From the NCBI RefSeq assembly GCF_010206195.1, contig NZ_VIQT01000009.1, positions 186,001 to 250,000 on the forward strand: a stretch of 64,000 nt of DNA, in the 5' to 3' direction. A program made the position numbers and the translations under genes. The notes beneath the pieces were generated by a model, which saw only the letters and a list, made by a program, of their open reading frames with translations, was not told the origin of the DNA and made no database searches. Each line of letters starts with the position of its first letter. The stretch's first letter is position 1. The stretch is from Anaerotruncus colihominis. GTDB taxonomy: Bacteria; Bacillota; Clostridia; Oscillospirales; Ruminococcaceae. Below are positions 34,112 through 43,703 of the stretch, piece after piece.

Positions 34112-34561
34112 TCATATGTAATCCTTCAGGTAATCGGTATACATTCGAATAAAGTCCAGGATCAATGCCCGCTGTTCAGGTGAATATTTTTGGTATTCGC
34201 GGTGTGTATGGGCGCTTTTGGTTTCGTGAAAGGCATAATGCCCTTCGTATGCTTTTCTGCCGAGTTCCGTCAGTGAAAAAAACGTTTCCTTTCGATTGTC
34301 CTTGTACTGATAGCGCCGGATAAATCCGCCTTTTTCAAGCTTTTTTGTGAATTTGGAGACGGTTCCCTTGGAAAATCCCAGATGACCTGCAATCTCAGTG
34401 ATGTTGCTGTCGGGATAATTGCCGATCGCTTCAATCATGTGGATATCGCTCATATGTAAAAGGACACCGCAGCCATAATCGTGCGCTTTCTGGTTGATCT
34501 TGTGCTCACATTCACATAATTTTCCGATTGCTTCGTCAAGTTCCTTAATAAACGGGTCCAC
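34112..34561 (-). CDS. MarR-family transcriptional regulator
   Basis: A 149-residue winged-helix regulator. The DNA-binding part is NITEIAGHLGFSKGTVSKFTKKLEKGGFI with the wing RRYQYKDNRKETFFSLTELG; helices at both ends would form the dimer. The GTG start at 34561 follows GGAGG by 7 bases. It precedes the amidohydrolase-transporter genes on the same strand, with operator-like motifs on both sides, so it is the probable ligand-responsive controller of that locus and of itself. Confidence 0.9.
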   Translation of the reverse strand: MDPFIKELDEAIGKLCECEHKINQKAHDYGCGVLLHMSDIHMIEAIGNYPDSNITEIAGHLGFSKGTVSKFTKKLEKGGFIRRYQYKDNRKETFFSLTELGRKAYEGHYAFHETKSAHTHREYQKYSPEQRALILDFIRMYTDYLKDYI

Positions 34562-34578
34562 ACATTCGCCTCCAAATT

Positions 34579-34593
34579 GTTGGCTTGCGAAAC
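34579..34593. promoter_or_regulatory. MarR-type operator at the marR promoter
   Basis: GTTGGCTTGCGAAAC resembles the site at 34013-34027 (shared ATTGTTnGC and GAAAC). It lies just downstream of the -10 element, where a bound repressor would block initiation. Confidence 0.5.
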
Positions 34594-34606
34594 ATTCTGT
34601 ATAAAT

Positions 34607-34636
34607 ATTATAATCCGTTTATTCATAGTTTGTCAA
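34607..34636 (-). promoter_or_regulatory. Sigma-A promoter of marR
   Basis: On the minus strand TTGACA (34636-34631) and a perfect TATAAT (34612-34607) are 18 bp apart. This is the best sigma-A promoter of the region. Confidence 0.8.
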
Positions 34637-34734
34637 TATTTTGAGGATGATTTCTTATAAATGGGTAGAATTATTTTGAAAAAACGTTCTTTTGAAAGAT
34701 GAATGGAGTTTGGGCCTTTTGTATGTTTTTGCAG

Positions 34735-34764
34735 TTGACTGTCAAAAATATCTGCAAATATACG
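34735..34764 (+). promoter_or_regulatory. Probable promoter of the glucan synthase-like gene
   Basis: TTGACT (34735-34740) and TATACG (34759-34764) lie 18 bp apart and only 15 bases before the start codon, so the transcript would be almost leaderless. The ribosome site before the ATG is weak. Confidence 0.4.
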
Positions 34765-34779
34765 ATTGGCGGTTGACAG

Positions 34780-37700
34780 ATGAACAGCGAGTTATTTCCG
34801 ATTATAGAAGAACGTGTGCGTGCAGCGGCACAGACAAAGCCGTCCGGTATCCGGAGTCTGAAAAAATCCGTGCGCAGATGGCTGCGCGATCTGCGTACAG
34901 CTTATGACAGCCTGCCCGCCGCGCCGGAGGAAGCCTGGGCGCGGTGGTTGTCCGATAACTTCTATACATTAGAGGGACATGCGAAACAGATTTTGCGCGA
35001 TCTGCACGGCTTCAAGGGCAGCGGTACGGCATGTATGCGTCTGTATGCAGCGGTTGAGCGCGTGTTTATGGATGGGCGTGTTGTGCCTGATCAGGCGCAT
35101 GTGGGGCAGACGCTTCTCTTTGCCGGCTCGTTGGGTGAGCTTGGAGAGCGCCAATTCGATTTTTTATACACGGCGCTGCGCTGCGCGCTTTTGCATGCGG
35201 CAACGGACGCATGCGCGGCACAGACCGCAATGGAGGAACGGGAACGGCTGATCTCCTATGCGGTTGTGGAACTGAACCGCATCTGTGAGCTTGATTTCGA
35301 CGCGTTGATCAGCCAATGCAGCGCGGTCGAAGCAATTCTGGCAAAGGACCCGTCCGGCGTCTATCCGCGCATGGCGGAGCAGTCGCGCAGCCATTACCGC
35401 CATGTTGCCGCGCGTATTGCCAAACGGTGCGGTACGGCGGAAAGCGCGGTCGCTCAGGATGTGCTTAACTGCGCCGAGATTGCCAAAGGCGAACGTGAAC
35501 GCCATGTCGGATTTTATCTTTTAAACCACGATCCACGCTCGATCCATGCGCGCCGCCGTGCGATCGCGGCACTGACTCTGACCTGGTTAGTGCCGGTACT
35601 GCTATGCATGTTGATATGGGGCGGCTTTCACAGCCTGACAGCGGCGCTTGTGTCCTATTTGCCGCTGGTGGAAATTCTGCGTATTATCACCTGCGGGCTG
35701 GCGGCGCGGCGCGTGGCTCCGGCGCATATCCCGAGGATGGAACTTGGGGACGACGCACCGGAGACAATTGTTGCTGTCTCCACGCTTTTGCCAGCCGCTG
35801 CAAAGGCGGATGAGCTGCGGGAACGGCTGGAGCAGCTATATTTTTCAAACAGAGGAGATCATTTAAAATTTTGTGTGCTCGCTGACTTTAAGGAGGATCG
35901 CCGGCCCTATAATCCACAGGATGAACTGAATATGTCCGCTGCGAAACGCGTGGTGGAACAGCTTAATAAGAAGTATGGCCCACGCTTCGCGCTGCTGGTA
36001 CGCCGCCGCGTTTACAGCAGCACACAAAACGCTTATATCGGATGGGAACGCAAGCGCGGCGCGATCATAGAGCTGATCCGTTTCCTGCGCGGCGGTTCTC
36101 CGGCGATTGCATGTTTTGTTGGAGATCGTGAGCTGCTTTCCAGGGCGCAATACCTGCTTGCGCTTGACGCCGATACACTTCTAGCGTTTGATTCGGCCGA
36201 TCGCTTGCTGTCTGCCGCAGTCCATCCCTTAAACCGTCCGGTTATTGGAAAACACAATATAGTAACAGCCGGTTACGGGATATTGGTCCCACGTATCGGC
36301 ACGGATTTAAATTCTGCAAAGGCAACTGACTTTACAAGGATTATGGCTGGGGCAGGCGGCGTTTCCACATATGAACAGGAATGCAGCGATTTTTATCAGG
36401 ACCATTTTGGAGAATCGATTTTTACAGGTAAGGGCCTGATTGATATTGAAGCGTTTCATACGGTCGTCGGCCGGCGCTTTCCGGAAAACCGGGTCCTTAG
36501 CCACGATATATTGGAAGGCGCATATCTGCGCGCCGGGTTGCTCTCCGATGTGGAAATGACCGATGGAATGCCTGCCAACGCGCTTTCATGGCTTGCGCGT
36601 CTGCATCGCTGGATTCGTGGAGATTGGCAAAACCTGAACTTTTTCGGCAGGACGCTTCAACTTAATGGGGCGTCCCGGCCGAATCCCATTAGCGCACTGT
36701 CACGTTATCAGTTGTTTGATAATTTACGCCGTTCCTTTGTACCTGTGGCGGCACTCATATGTGTACTGGCTTCTGCCTTTACAGGGTGGAGGGCGGCAAT
36801 TTTGCTCTGCCTGATTGCTTTCCTTTCGACGGCTTTGGCGCCGCTGCTCGCCGCTTTCCGCGCCCTGCTCTATGGCGGGCGATTCGCCCTTGCCCGCCGT
36901 TTTTTTGCACGCACATTGCCGCGTGTGTTCGAGCTTTGCGGTCAGGCGCTCCTGTCGGTTGTCATGACGGCGCAGCAGGCTGTTATTGCATTCGATGCGA
37001 TTGTACGGACACTGTGGAGGGTATTTGTATCCCACAAAAACTTGCTGCAATGGACGACCGCGGCACAGTCGGAGACGCGCGACACCGGCTTTTTTGCAGT
37101 ACTGAAAAAAAGCTGGCTTTCAGAGTTGATTGGGCTTTGCCTGTTGATCTTTGCGCCGGCAAGCCACGGTCTGGTAAAGCTGTACGGGCTTCTGTTTCTG
37201 CTTTACGCGCCGGCGGCCGCTGCCTGCGCGCGGCCAGCCGTCCAGAGGCGTCAGACGCCGCCCGGCCATGCCGGGCGGGAACGCCTTTTGTCGCTGTGCG
37301 CGCAGATGTTCCGTTATTACGAAGATTATGCGGACAAACACAACCGATGGCTGCCGCCGGACAACGTACAGTTTTCGCCGGTCGAAGCGGTTGCACGGCG
37401 GACCTCGCCGACGAATATCGGCATGATGCTTCTGTCTTATCTGGCGGCGCGCGACTTCCACTTTATCGACAGCCGCGGCCTGTATGTACGCTTAAATCAT
37501 GTGTTCGATACGATTGAGACGCTCCAGACCTGGCATGGAAACCTTTACAACTGGTATTCCACCGAGGATCTGCATGTACTGCCGGAGCCGTTTGTCTCGG
37601 CGGTTGACAGCGGTAATTACCTGTGCGCGCTTGTCGCGCTTAAAGAAGGCGTGCGTGAGTATGCGGCTCAGGAGCCGGGCCTGGAAACCATCGCCGCACG

Positions 37701-40700
37701 GATTGAAACCATATTGAAAAACACCGACTTTTCGGTTTTTTATAACCCGAAACGCCGGCTTCTGTCCATCGGCGCGGGCGCAGACGGCCGGCTGGTTTCG
37801 TCCCATTACGATTTTCTGATGAGCGAGGCGCGCACGGCAAGCTATTTTGCCGTGGCGACCCGTCAGGCGCAGTACAGACATTGGCGCGCGCTCAACCGCA
37901 CGATGTCGCGCTGCGGAGCTTATGCGGGTCCGGTTTCCTGGACCGGGACCATGTTTGAATACTTCATGCCCCATCTGTTGCTACCTGTGTATGAGGATTC
38001 CCTGCTTGATGAATCGCTCCATTATGCGCTTTATTGTCAGAAACGCCGCGCGCGGCGCGCAGGCGTCCCATGGGGGATCAGTGAAAGCGGCTATTTTGCA
38101 TTTGATGAACAGCTCAATTATCAGTATAAGGCCCACGGCGTTCAGACGCTCGGTGTCAAGCAGGGGCTGGACCGCGAATGCGTCGTGGCGCCATACGCGA
38201 CCTTTTTAACGCTCCCATTCGATTTTGACGGCGCGATGAAAAATCTTGAGGCTCTCGAGTCGCTTGGACTGACCGGGCGCTATGGCTTTTACGAGGCCGC
38301 GGACTTCACACCTGGACGGGCTGCGCCCTCCGAGGGCGGCTATGCAGTGGTACGTTCGTACATGGCGCATCATGTCGGTATGAGTATGGTCGCCTGCGCG
38401 AATGCGCTGCTCAGCGGGATTATGCAAAAGCGGTTTATGCGTGACCATGCTATGCGTGCGGCGCGCGAATTTCTGCAGGAACAAATTTCAAAGGATACGG
38501 TGGTGTATGATCGTATGAAGGATGAGACGGAGCTTTGCCGGGTTGAAACGCCCATGCGTACCGTTTCAGCGTGCGACGGCGTTTCGCCGCTTGCACCACG
38601 TTGCGCGCTCTTGGCGTCGGGGGAATTGACACATATCTTTTCAGATACAGGCATAAGCTGGCTGCGCTTTGGCGATTGCGACGCAACGCGGCGTTCGCCT
38701 GATCCGCTGCTGAACGGGCAGGGGGTGCTAGCGGCGGTAAAGCTCTGCGGACAGACGCTCGCCGCCGCCGCCGCGCCGTTTTATCAGAATGGCGCTCAAT
38801 GGCGAAGCGAGTTTGGCCCGGACTTTGTGGCCTATCACGCCGATCAGGGTGATGTTGGGCTGACGCAGCGATTTTCAATCGACCGGACGGCGCCGGTTGA
38901 ACGTTGCGAGCTGATTGTGCGAAACCGCACGAAGCTCAAGGCTGTCGCACAGGTGCTGGTTTATTTTGAGCCTGTGCTTGCGCGTGACAGCGATTATGCC
39001 GCGCATCCGGCTTTTTCAAAGCTGTTTGTAACGGGGGAGCGCGATCCGGCCGCAGACGCGGTTGTATTTGTGCGGCGGCGCAGGGAAGGCGGCGAGGGTC
39101 CGTGCCTCTGCGCGGGATTTGCCGGACGTGAATCCTTTGAATGCGGGCTGAAGCGTGAGGATATGACGCCATATCCGGACGGGCTTGAAAATCTGCTGCA
39201 ATTCGACGCATTGCCTTTTGACGGCGGCGGCGCGACACCCGATGGCTGCTGCGCGCTGCGCACAACGCTGACGGTTCCGGCGCATGGCGAGCAGCGCATC
39301 ACGCTTTTGATTTCATGTGCGGCTACACGTGAGGATGCGCTTGACGCTTTGGCTGGCGCGCGCGCAGAAAAGCGCGCCCCCTCGCCGGCGCCGCTGGCGG
39401 ATGATACGATGGAGGCCCGGCTGGCCGCACGGCTTTTGCCGCGCCTGTTGTTGCGTGCACCCGGCGGGGACAGCCGCGCGCTTTTGGAAAACACGCGCGG
39501 CCAGGACGCGCTTTGGTCGATGGGAATTTCGGGCGACCGCCCGATCGTCCTGTTCGATTGGAATGCGCGCCCTGACAGCGCGCGTCTGGCAGCCTATACA
39601 CGCCTGTGGACATTGATGCGCATGTACCGGCTCGATTTCGACCTGTGCGTGCTGGGTGCCCCTTCTGTTAAGACGCCTGACGGTGTACACGTGCTTATGC
39701 CGGAACGGTTTGACCCGTCTGCAATCCTTCTTTTACGCGCAGCGGCATGTCATATCGCAGGAGAAGCGGAACCGCCGGCGCCGCCCGTCTGGAGGCCCGC
39801 ACCGGTTTTGCATACGGACCCTGCCCCCATTTTGCAGGCAAAGGGACGTCTTGATGTGGTCGGCGGCGCGTATGTGAACGGGCGCTTTTATGTATCGCGT
39901 GTGACACCGCTGCCGTTTTCACATATTCTCGCAAACAGAACCTTTGGATGCCTGCTCAACGACGCGTCACTTGGAAATTCCTGGTGGATCAATGCGCATG
40001 AATGCAGGCTGACGCAGTGGAAAAACGACATTGCCACAGGCTGCGACGGTGAAAAACTATGGCTGTCGGCCGGTGGGATGCTGTACGACCTGATCCGTGG
40101 GGCGCGCGCCTCTTTTTCACCGGAGGACGCATTATATGAAGGGGCGGCCGGTAATATTTTGACGGCGGTGCGCGTCTTTGTACCAACGCAGGGGAATGCC
40201 AAAGTGATCGATGTATCGCTTGAAAATCAAACGGATGAGGAGGCGGAGATTATTTGTGCGTATGGATTGGAGCCTGTGCTCGGCGTAACGCGCCTGAACG
40301 CAAAATACACCCAGTTTGATCAGGAACAGGGCTGCCTGCTGATGCATAATCCCTATCACATGGCGCTGCCGTGCCATGCGGCTATGTACGCGCCGCATGA
40401 ATATCCGAGTTATACAACCGACCGCGCGGCGTTTTTGGCGGGAGACTGGTCCGCGCGCGAGCTGCTGCCGAACAATGATCCGATCGCCGGCCTGATTATC
40501 CGCAAAAAGCTGCCGGCGCGCCGGCGCACCAATATCCGCCTGATCCTGTCTGCCGGTGCGACGCGTGCCGACGCGATCGCCGAGGCGCTGCGCCAAGAGT
40601 CGCCGCCGGACAGCCAAACAGCGCATACCATCGAAATTTCGACGCCCTGCGCGCCGCTTGACCAATTTATCAACACGTTCGCGGTGCATCAGATCCGTTC

Positions 40701-42087
40701 CGGCCGGCTGTTTGGAAGGTGCGCGTTTTACCAGTGCTCCGGCGCATACGGCTTCCGCGACCAGCTGCAGGACGCGTGCGCGCTGCGTTTGACGGAACCG
40801 GCGCTTTTGCAGGAGCAGATTTTGCGCTGCTGCGCCGTCCAGTTTGAGGAAGGCGACGTGCTGCACTGGTGGCATCCGCTCCCAACCGAGACGCGCGGCG
40901 TCCGTACGCGTTTTTCCGACGACCTGGTCTGGCTGCCATATGCGGTCTGCGCATATGTTGAGGCGACCGGGGACAAGACGCTTCTTGACGAGCAGGTTCC
41001 ATTCTGTACAGGCGGCGCGCTTGCGTCCGGAGAGCAGGAACAGTATATGCAGGTACAAGCTTCACAAACACACGCGACGGTCTTTGAGCACTGTATCCGC
41101 GCGCTGGAAAAAGCATATAACCTCGGCGACCGCGGCATCCCAAAGATTGGCTGCGGCGACTGGAACGACGGCTTTTCCAAGGTCGGCGCGCGCGGCGAGG
41201 GACAGAGCGTATGGCTTGCGATGTTTTTATCCATCGTCTGCGGCCGTTTCGCGGCGCTGTGCGACGGCCGCGACGCGCAGCGGGCCGACGCCCTGCGCGC
41301 GCACGCCGCGCTGCTGCGCCGCAACGTCGACGTATCCTGCTGGGACGGGCAGTGGTATCTGCGCGCCTTTTATGACGGCGGCGCGCCGCTCGGCGGCCAT
41401 GAAAACGACGAATGCTCGATCGACCTGCTGGCGCAGAGCTTCGCAGTCTTTGCAGGGATGCCGGACCAGGCGCGCGTCAACAGCGCGCTTGATGCGGCCC
41501 TTACCCGTCTGGTGGACGACCGCTGTGGAATCATCCGCCTGTTTGACCCGCCCTTCGCTGATACAAAACAGAACCCGGGATATATCAAGGCGTATCCGCG
41601 CGGCATCCGTGAGAACGGCGGGCAGTATACGCATGCAGCCGTCTGGTTCGCCCAGGCGATGCTGGAGTCCGGACGAATTCGCGACGGATGGAAGCTGATT
41701 GATCTGCTCAATCCAACGGCGCGCTGCACGGATGCTGCGCGTGCGCAGGCGTTCAAGACGGAGCCGTATTATATGCCTGCCGATATCTATACAAATAAAG
41801 ACGCCTATGGCCATGGAGGCTGGAGCATTTACACAGGCGCGGCCGCATGGTATCTGCGGACCGTCCTGGAAACGCTGCTCGGACTGCGCCCAAAAGACGG
41901 CGTCCTGACGTTTGAGCCGCATGTTCCGGATGACTGGACACATTTTACCGTTAAGCTGCGGCGTGAAAATGCGGTTTTATCCATCGAAGTGAACCGAACC
42001 GGTGCGCGTTCGCTTATGGTGGATGGCTCGCCGGCGCAGAGCGTGCGGCTCGACGGAAGGGATCACACGATTTTGTTAACGATCTGA
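34780..42087 (+). CDS. Cyclic beta-1,2-glucan synthase-like giant protein (GT84 + glycoamylase + GH94)
   Basis: At 2435 residues this is the largest protein here, somewhat shorter than rhizobial NdvB (about 2800). Order of parts: a helical N-terminus; membrane helices at about 263-315; a GT84 glycosyltransferase domain with LALDADTLL near 462 and RLHRWIRGDWQ near 608; more membrane helices at about 655-700 and 785-815; a glycoamylase-like domain (about 870-1260; STEDLHVLPEPFVSAVDSGN); then two GH94-type carbohydrate-binding and phosphorylase regions with the catalytic motif CGDWNDG near 2127. The enzyme would polymerise, cyclise and trim a beta-1,2-glucan, or act on related oligoglucans. It stands alone, with no export gene beside it. 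Confidence 0.9.
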   Translation: MNSELFPIIEERVRAAAQTKPSGIRSLKKSVRRWLRDLRTAYDSLPAAPEEAWARWLSDNFYTLEGHAKQILRDLHGFKGSGTACMRLYAAVERVFMDGRVVPDQAHVGQTLLFAGSLGELGERQFDFLYTALRCALLHAATDACAAQTAMEERERLISYAVVELNRICELDFDALISQCSAVEAILAKDPSGVYPRMAEQSRSHYRHVAARIAKRCGTAESAVAQDVLNCAEIAKGERERHVGFYLLNHDPRSIHARRRAIAALTLTWLVPVLLCMLIWGGFHSLTAALVSYLPLVEILRIITCGLAARRVAPAHIPRMELGDDAPETIVAVSTLLPAAAKADELRERLEQLYFSNRGDHLKFCVLADFKEDRRPYNPQDELNMSAAKRVVEQLNKKYGPRFALLVRRRVYSSTQNAYIGWERKRGAIIELIRFLRGGSPAIACFVGDRELLSRAQYLLALDADTLLAFDSADRLLSAAVHPLNRPVIGKHNIVTAGYGILVPRIGTDLNSAKATDFTRIMAGAGGVSTYEQECSDFYQDHFGESIFTGKGLIDIEAFHTVVGRRFPENRVLSHDILEGAYLRAGLLSDVEMTDGMPANALSWLARLHRWIRGDWQNLNFFGRTLQLNGASRPNPISALSRYQLFDNLRRSFVPVAALICVLASAFTGWRAAILLCLIAFLSTALAPLLAAFRALLYGGRFALARRFFARTLPRVFELCGQALLSVVMTAQQAVIAFDAIVRTLWRVFVSHKNLLQWTTAAQSETRDTGFFAVLKKSWLSELIGLCLLIFAPASHGLVKLYGLLFLLYAPAAAACARPAVQRRQTPPGHAGRERLLSLCAQMFRYYEDYADKHNRWLPPDNVQFSPVEAVARRTSPTNIGMMLLSYLAARDFHFIDSRGLYVRLNHVFDTIETLQTWHGNLYNWYSTEDLHVLPEPFVSAVDSGNYLCALVALKEGVREYAAQEPGLETIAARIETILKNTDFSVFYNPKRRLLSIGAGADGRLVSSHYDFLMSEARTASYFAVATRQAQYRHWRALNRTMSRCGAYAGPVSWTGTMFEYFMPHLLLPVYEDSLLDESLHYALYCQKRRARRAGVPWGISESGYFAFDEQLNYQYKAHGVQTLGVKQGLDRECVVAPYATFLTLPFDFDGAMKNLEALESLGLTGRYGFYEAADFTPGRAAPSEGGYAVVRSYMAHHVGMSMVACANALLSGIMQKRFMRDHAMRAAREFLQEQISKDTVVYDRMKDETELCRVETPMRTVSACDGVSPLAPRCALLASGELTHIFSDTGISWLRFGDCDATRRSPDPLLNGQGVLAAVKLCGQTLAAAAAPFYQNGAQWRSEFGPDFVAYHADQGDVGLTQRFSIDRTAPVERCELIVRNRTKLKAVAQVLVYFEPVLARDSDYAAHPAFSKLFVTGERDPAADAVVFVRRRREGGEGPCLCAGFAGRESFECGLKREDMTPYPDGLENLLQFDALPFDGGGATPDGCCALRTTLTVPAHGEQRITLLISCAATREDALDALAGARAEKRAPSPAPLADDTMEARLAARLLPRLLLRAPGGDSRALLENTRGQDALWSMGISGDRPIVLFDWNARPDSARLAAYTRLWTLMRMYRLDFDLCVLGAPSVKTPDGVHVLMPERFDPSAILLLRAAACHIAGEAEPPAPPVWRPAPVLHTDPAPILQAKGRLDVVGGAYVNGRFYVSRVTPLPFSHILANRTFGCLLNDASLGNSWWINAHECRLTQWKNDIATGCDGEKLWLSAGGMLYDLIRGARASFSPEDALYEGAAGNILTAVRVFVPTQGNAKVIDVSLENQTDEEAEIICAYGLEPVLGVTRLNAKYTQFDQEQGCLLMHNPYHMALPCHAAMYAPHEYPSYTTDRAAFLAGDWSARELLPNNDPIAGLIIRKKLPARRRTNIRLILSAGATRADAIAEALRQESPPDSQTAHTIEISTPCAPLDQFINTFAVHQIRSGRLFGRCAFYQCSGAYGFRDQLQDACALRLTEPALLQEQILRCCAVQFEEGDVLHWWHPLPTETRGVRTRFSDDLVWLPYAVCAYVEATGDKTLLDEQVPFCTGGALASGEQEQYMQVQASQTHATVFEHCIRALEKAYNLGDRGIPKIGCGDWNDGFSKVGARGEGQSVWLAMFLSIVCGRFAALCDGRDAQRADALRAHAALLRRNVDVSCWDGQWYLRAFYDGGAPLGGHENDECSIDLLAQSFAVFAGMPDQARVNSALDAALTRLVDDRCGIIRLFDPPFADTKQNPGYIKAYPRGIRENGGQYTHAAVWFAQAMLESGRIRDGWKLIDLLNPTARCTDAARAQAFKTEPYYMPADIYTNKDAYGHGGWSIYTGAAAWYLRTVLETLLGLRPKDGVLTFEPHVPDDWTHFTVKLRRENAVLSIEVNRTGARSLMVDGSPAQSVRLDGRDHTILLTI

Positions 42088-42124
42088 TAACGGTGGAAAA
42101 AAGATGATGCACAGTTAATTTTTT

Positions 42125-42254
42125 ATGGTATAATAACCGCAGAGCGGTTATTATACCGGGTTATGCCCAACGGCTCGCCACTTACGCGGCAACCGCCTTT
42201 TGATGGGCAATGATACCATGCCGCTTTGCGGACATGGTATCATAACCGCAGAGC
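42125..42254. repeat. Repeated palindromic element cluster
   Basis: ATGGTATAATAACCGCAGAGC at 42125-42145 recurs at 42234-42254 with one change. The first copy forms a perfect hairpin (14-bp arms, AGA loop, 42127-42157). The second is joined to another hairpin, GATACCATG...CATGGTATC (42212-42241). TGCCCA...TGGGCA brackets the stretch between them. A third, eroded copy lies at 49442-49470. No coding function is visible in the 42088-42416 gap. Confidence 0.7.
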
Positions 42255-42416
42255 AAACAGCAACGCCGTAGGCAGCCGGAACGATGTGCTGGCCTGTCTG
42301 CCGCAGTTTTGCCCCGCCGGTTTCATAACGCCGCCTTTGCGATCAGCAAACCGCCCCGTCCCACCCCGGACAAGGGAGTATTTTTGGGCATATGCGCCCG
42401 CTAAGGAGAACACTGC

Positions 42417-43703
42417 ATGAACAATCAATTTCAACGGGAGAGGCTCTGCGACGGCGTGCATTTCAGCAGCGTCACAGACTCCAAATTCAAGCACAACCGC
42501 ATCACTGCAAACCTGTTTTTAAAGCTTGACCGCGCCGCTGTGACGGACAACGCCATCGTTCCGTTCATCCTGCGCAAGGGCTGCCGGGAATGTCCGGATT
42601 TTACACGTCTCAATCAGCGCTTATGTGAGCTGTACGGCGCGTCGCTGTCCTGCGACGTGGCGAAATTCGGCGGATATCAGGTCCTGGAGATTTCGATTTA
42701 TGGCGTCGATGACCGCTTTACGCTTGGCGGAGAAGCGATGGTTGAGCCGTGCGCCCGCCTGCTGACCGACATTCTGCTTGATCCAAATGTCGATACAAAC
42801 GGCGTATTTGACGCGCATGACGTTGAGATTGAAAAGCAGCAGCTAATCGATACGATTGAAAGCCAGATCAACGATAAGCGCGTCTATGCGCTGTCGCGCT
42901 GCAAGTCGATCATGTGCGAAGGGGAGACGATTGCCGTCGACAAGTACGGCTATATCGAGGACGCCGAACAGATTACGGCAAAATCGGCTGCGGGCGCTTA
43001 CCGCCGCGCGATCGAAACTGCGCAGATCGAGCTGTTTTTTAACGGCTGCGGCAATCCTGAAACAGCCAAAAGAATTTTTATGGAAGCGTTTTCCAAGATC
43101 CGGCGTAAGCCAGCGCCGATTGAAACCGTTTCGACAGCCGTGCGCGCCGATCAGGTGCGCGAGGTGAAGGACGAGATGGACGTGGCGCAGTCAAAGCTGG
43201 TGATGGGCTTTCGCACCGGAGGAATCCCCGACCGCAGGGCTTTCGGCGCGATGCGCATGATGGTCGCACTGTTTGGAGGCACGCCGAATTCACGTCTGTT
43301 CACCTATGTGCGTGAAAAATTGAGCCTCTGTTATTACTGCGCCGCCCGGTTTGACCGTCTGACTGGCCTGATGTTTGTTGACAGCGGCGTTGAAAAGCAG
43401 AATAAGCAAAAGGCGTATGATGAAATTCTCAATCAGCTTGAATGCATCCGCCGCGGCGATTTCACCGATGAGGAGATCACCGCGACGCGTATGCTGATGC
43501 AGACATCGCTCAAGGCGGTCGGTGATTCGCTCGGGGCAACGGAGGAGTGGTATTTAACGCAGATCATGGCGGGCGCCACACTGTCGCCAGCTGATGAAAG
43601 CGCGCTGCTGGATAAAGTAACGCGCGGCGATATCATCGAGGCGGCCAAACGGGTAACGCTCGACACAGTCTACTTCCTCACGGGAAAGGAGGCGGCGCAG
43701 TAA
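42417..43703 (+). CDS. M16 family peptidase-like protein, YfmF type (inactive subunit)
   Basis: A 428-residue insulinase-family protein. It has the M16 fold stretches (YGASLSCDVAKFGGYQVLE; IETAQIELFFNGCG) but no HxxEH zinc motif, as expected for the YfmF-like partner of an active subunit. ATG 42417 follows AAGGAG by 8 bases. The stop overlaps the start of the active homologue by one base, so the two are likely a heterodimer in the cytoplasm. In bacilli the pair has been linked to peptide processing; the substrate here is unknown. Confidence 0.88.
   Translation: MNNQFQRERLCDGVHFSSVTDSKFKHNRITANLFLKLDRAAVTDNAIVPFILRKGCRECPDFTRLNQRLCELYGASLSCDVAKFGGYQVLEISIYGVDDRFTLGGEAMVEPCARLLTDILLDPNVDTNGVFDAHDVEIEKQQLIDTIESQINDKRVYALSRCKSIMCEGETIAVDKYGYIEDAEQITAKSAAGAYRRAIETAQIELFFNGCGNPETAKRIFMEAFSKIRRKPAPIETVSTAVRADQVREVKDEMDVAQSKLVMGFRTGGIPDRRAFGAMRMMVALFGGTPNSRLFTYVREKLSLCYYCAARFDRLTGLMFVDSGVEKQNKQKAYDEILNQLECIRRGDFTDEEITATRMLMQTSLKAVGDSLGATEEWYLTQIMAGATLSPADESALLDKVTRGDIIEAAKRVTLDTVYFLTGKEAAQ

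Noticed and set aside
40132..41058. Minus-strand frame of 308 codons inside the giant glucan synthase gene
   Set aside because: It is antisense to conserved GH94 sequence, with no promoter or ribosome site.
42127..42157. Intrinsic terminator after the giant glucan synthase gene
   Set aside because: The hairpin is perfect, but it is followed by CGGG and not a T-tract, and the unit is repeated elsewhere. I treat it as a repeat element.
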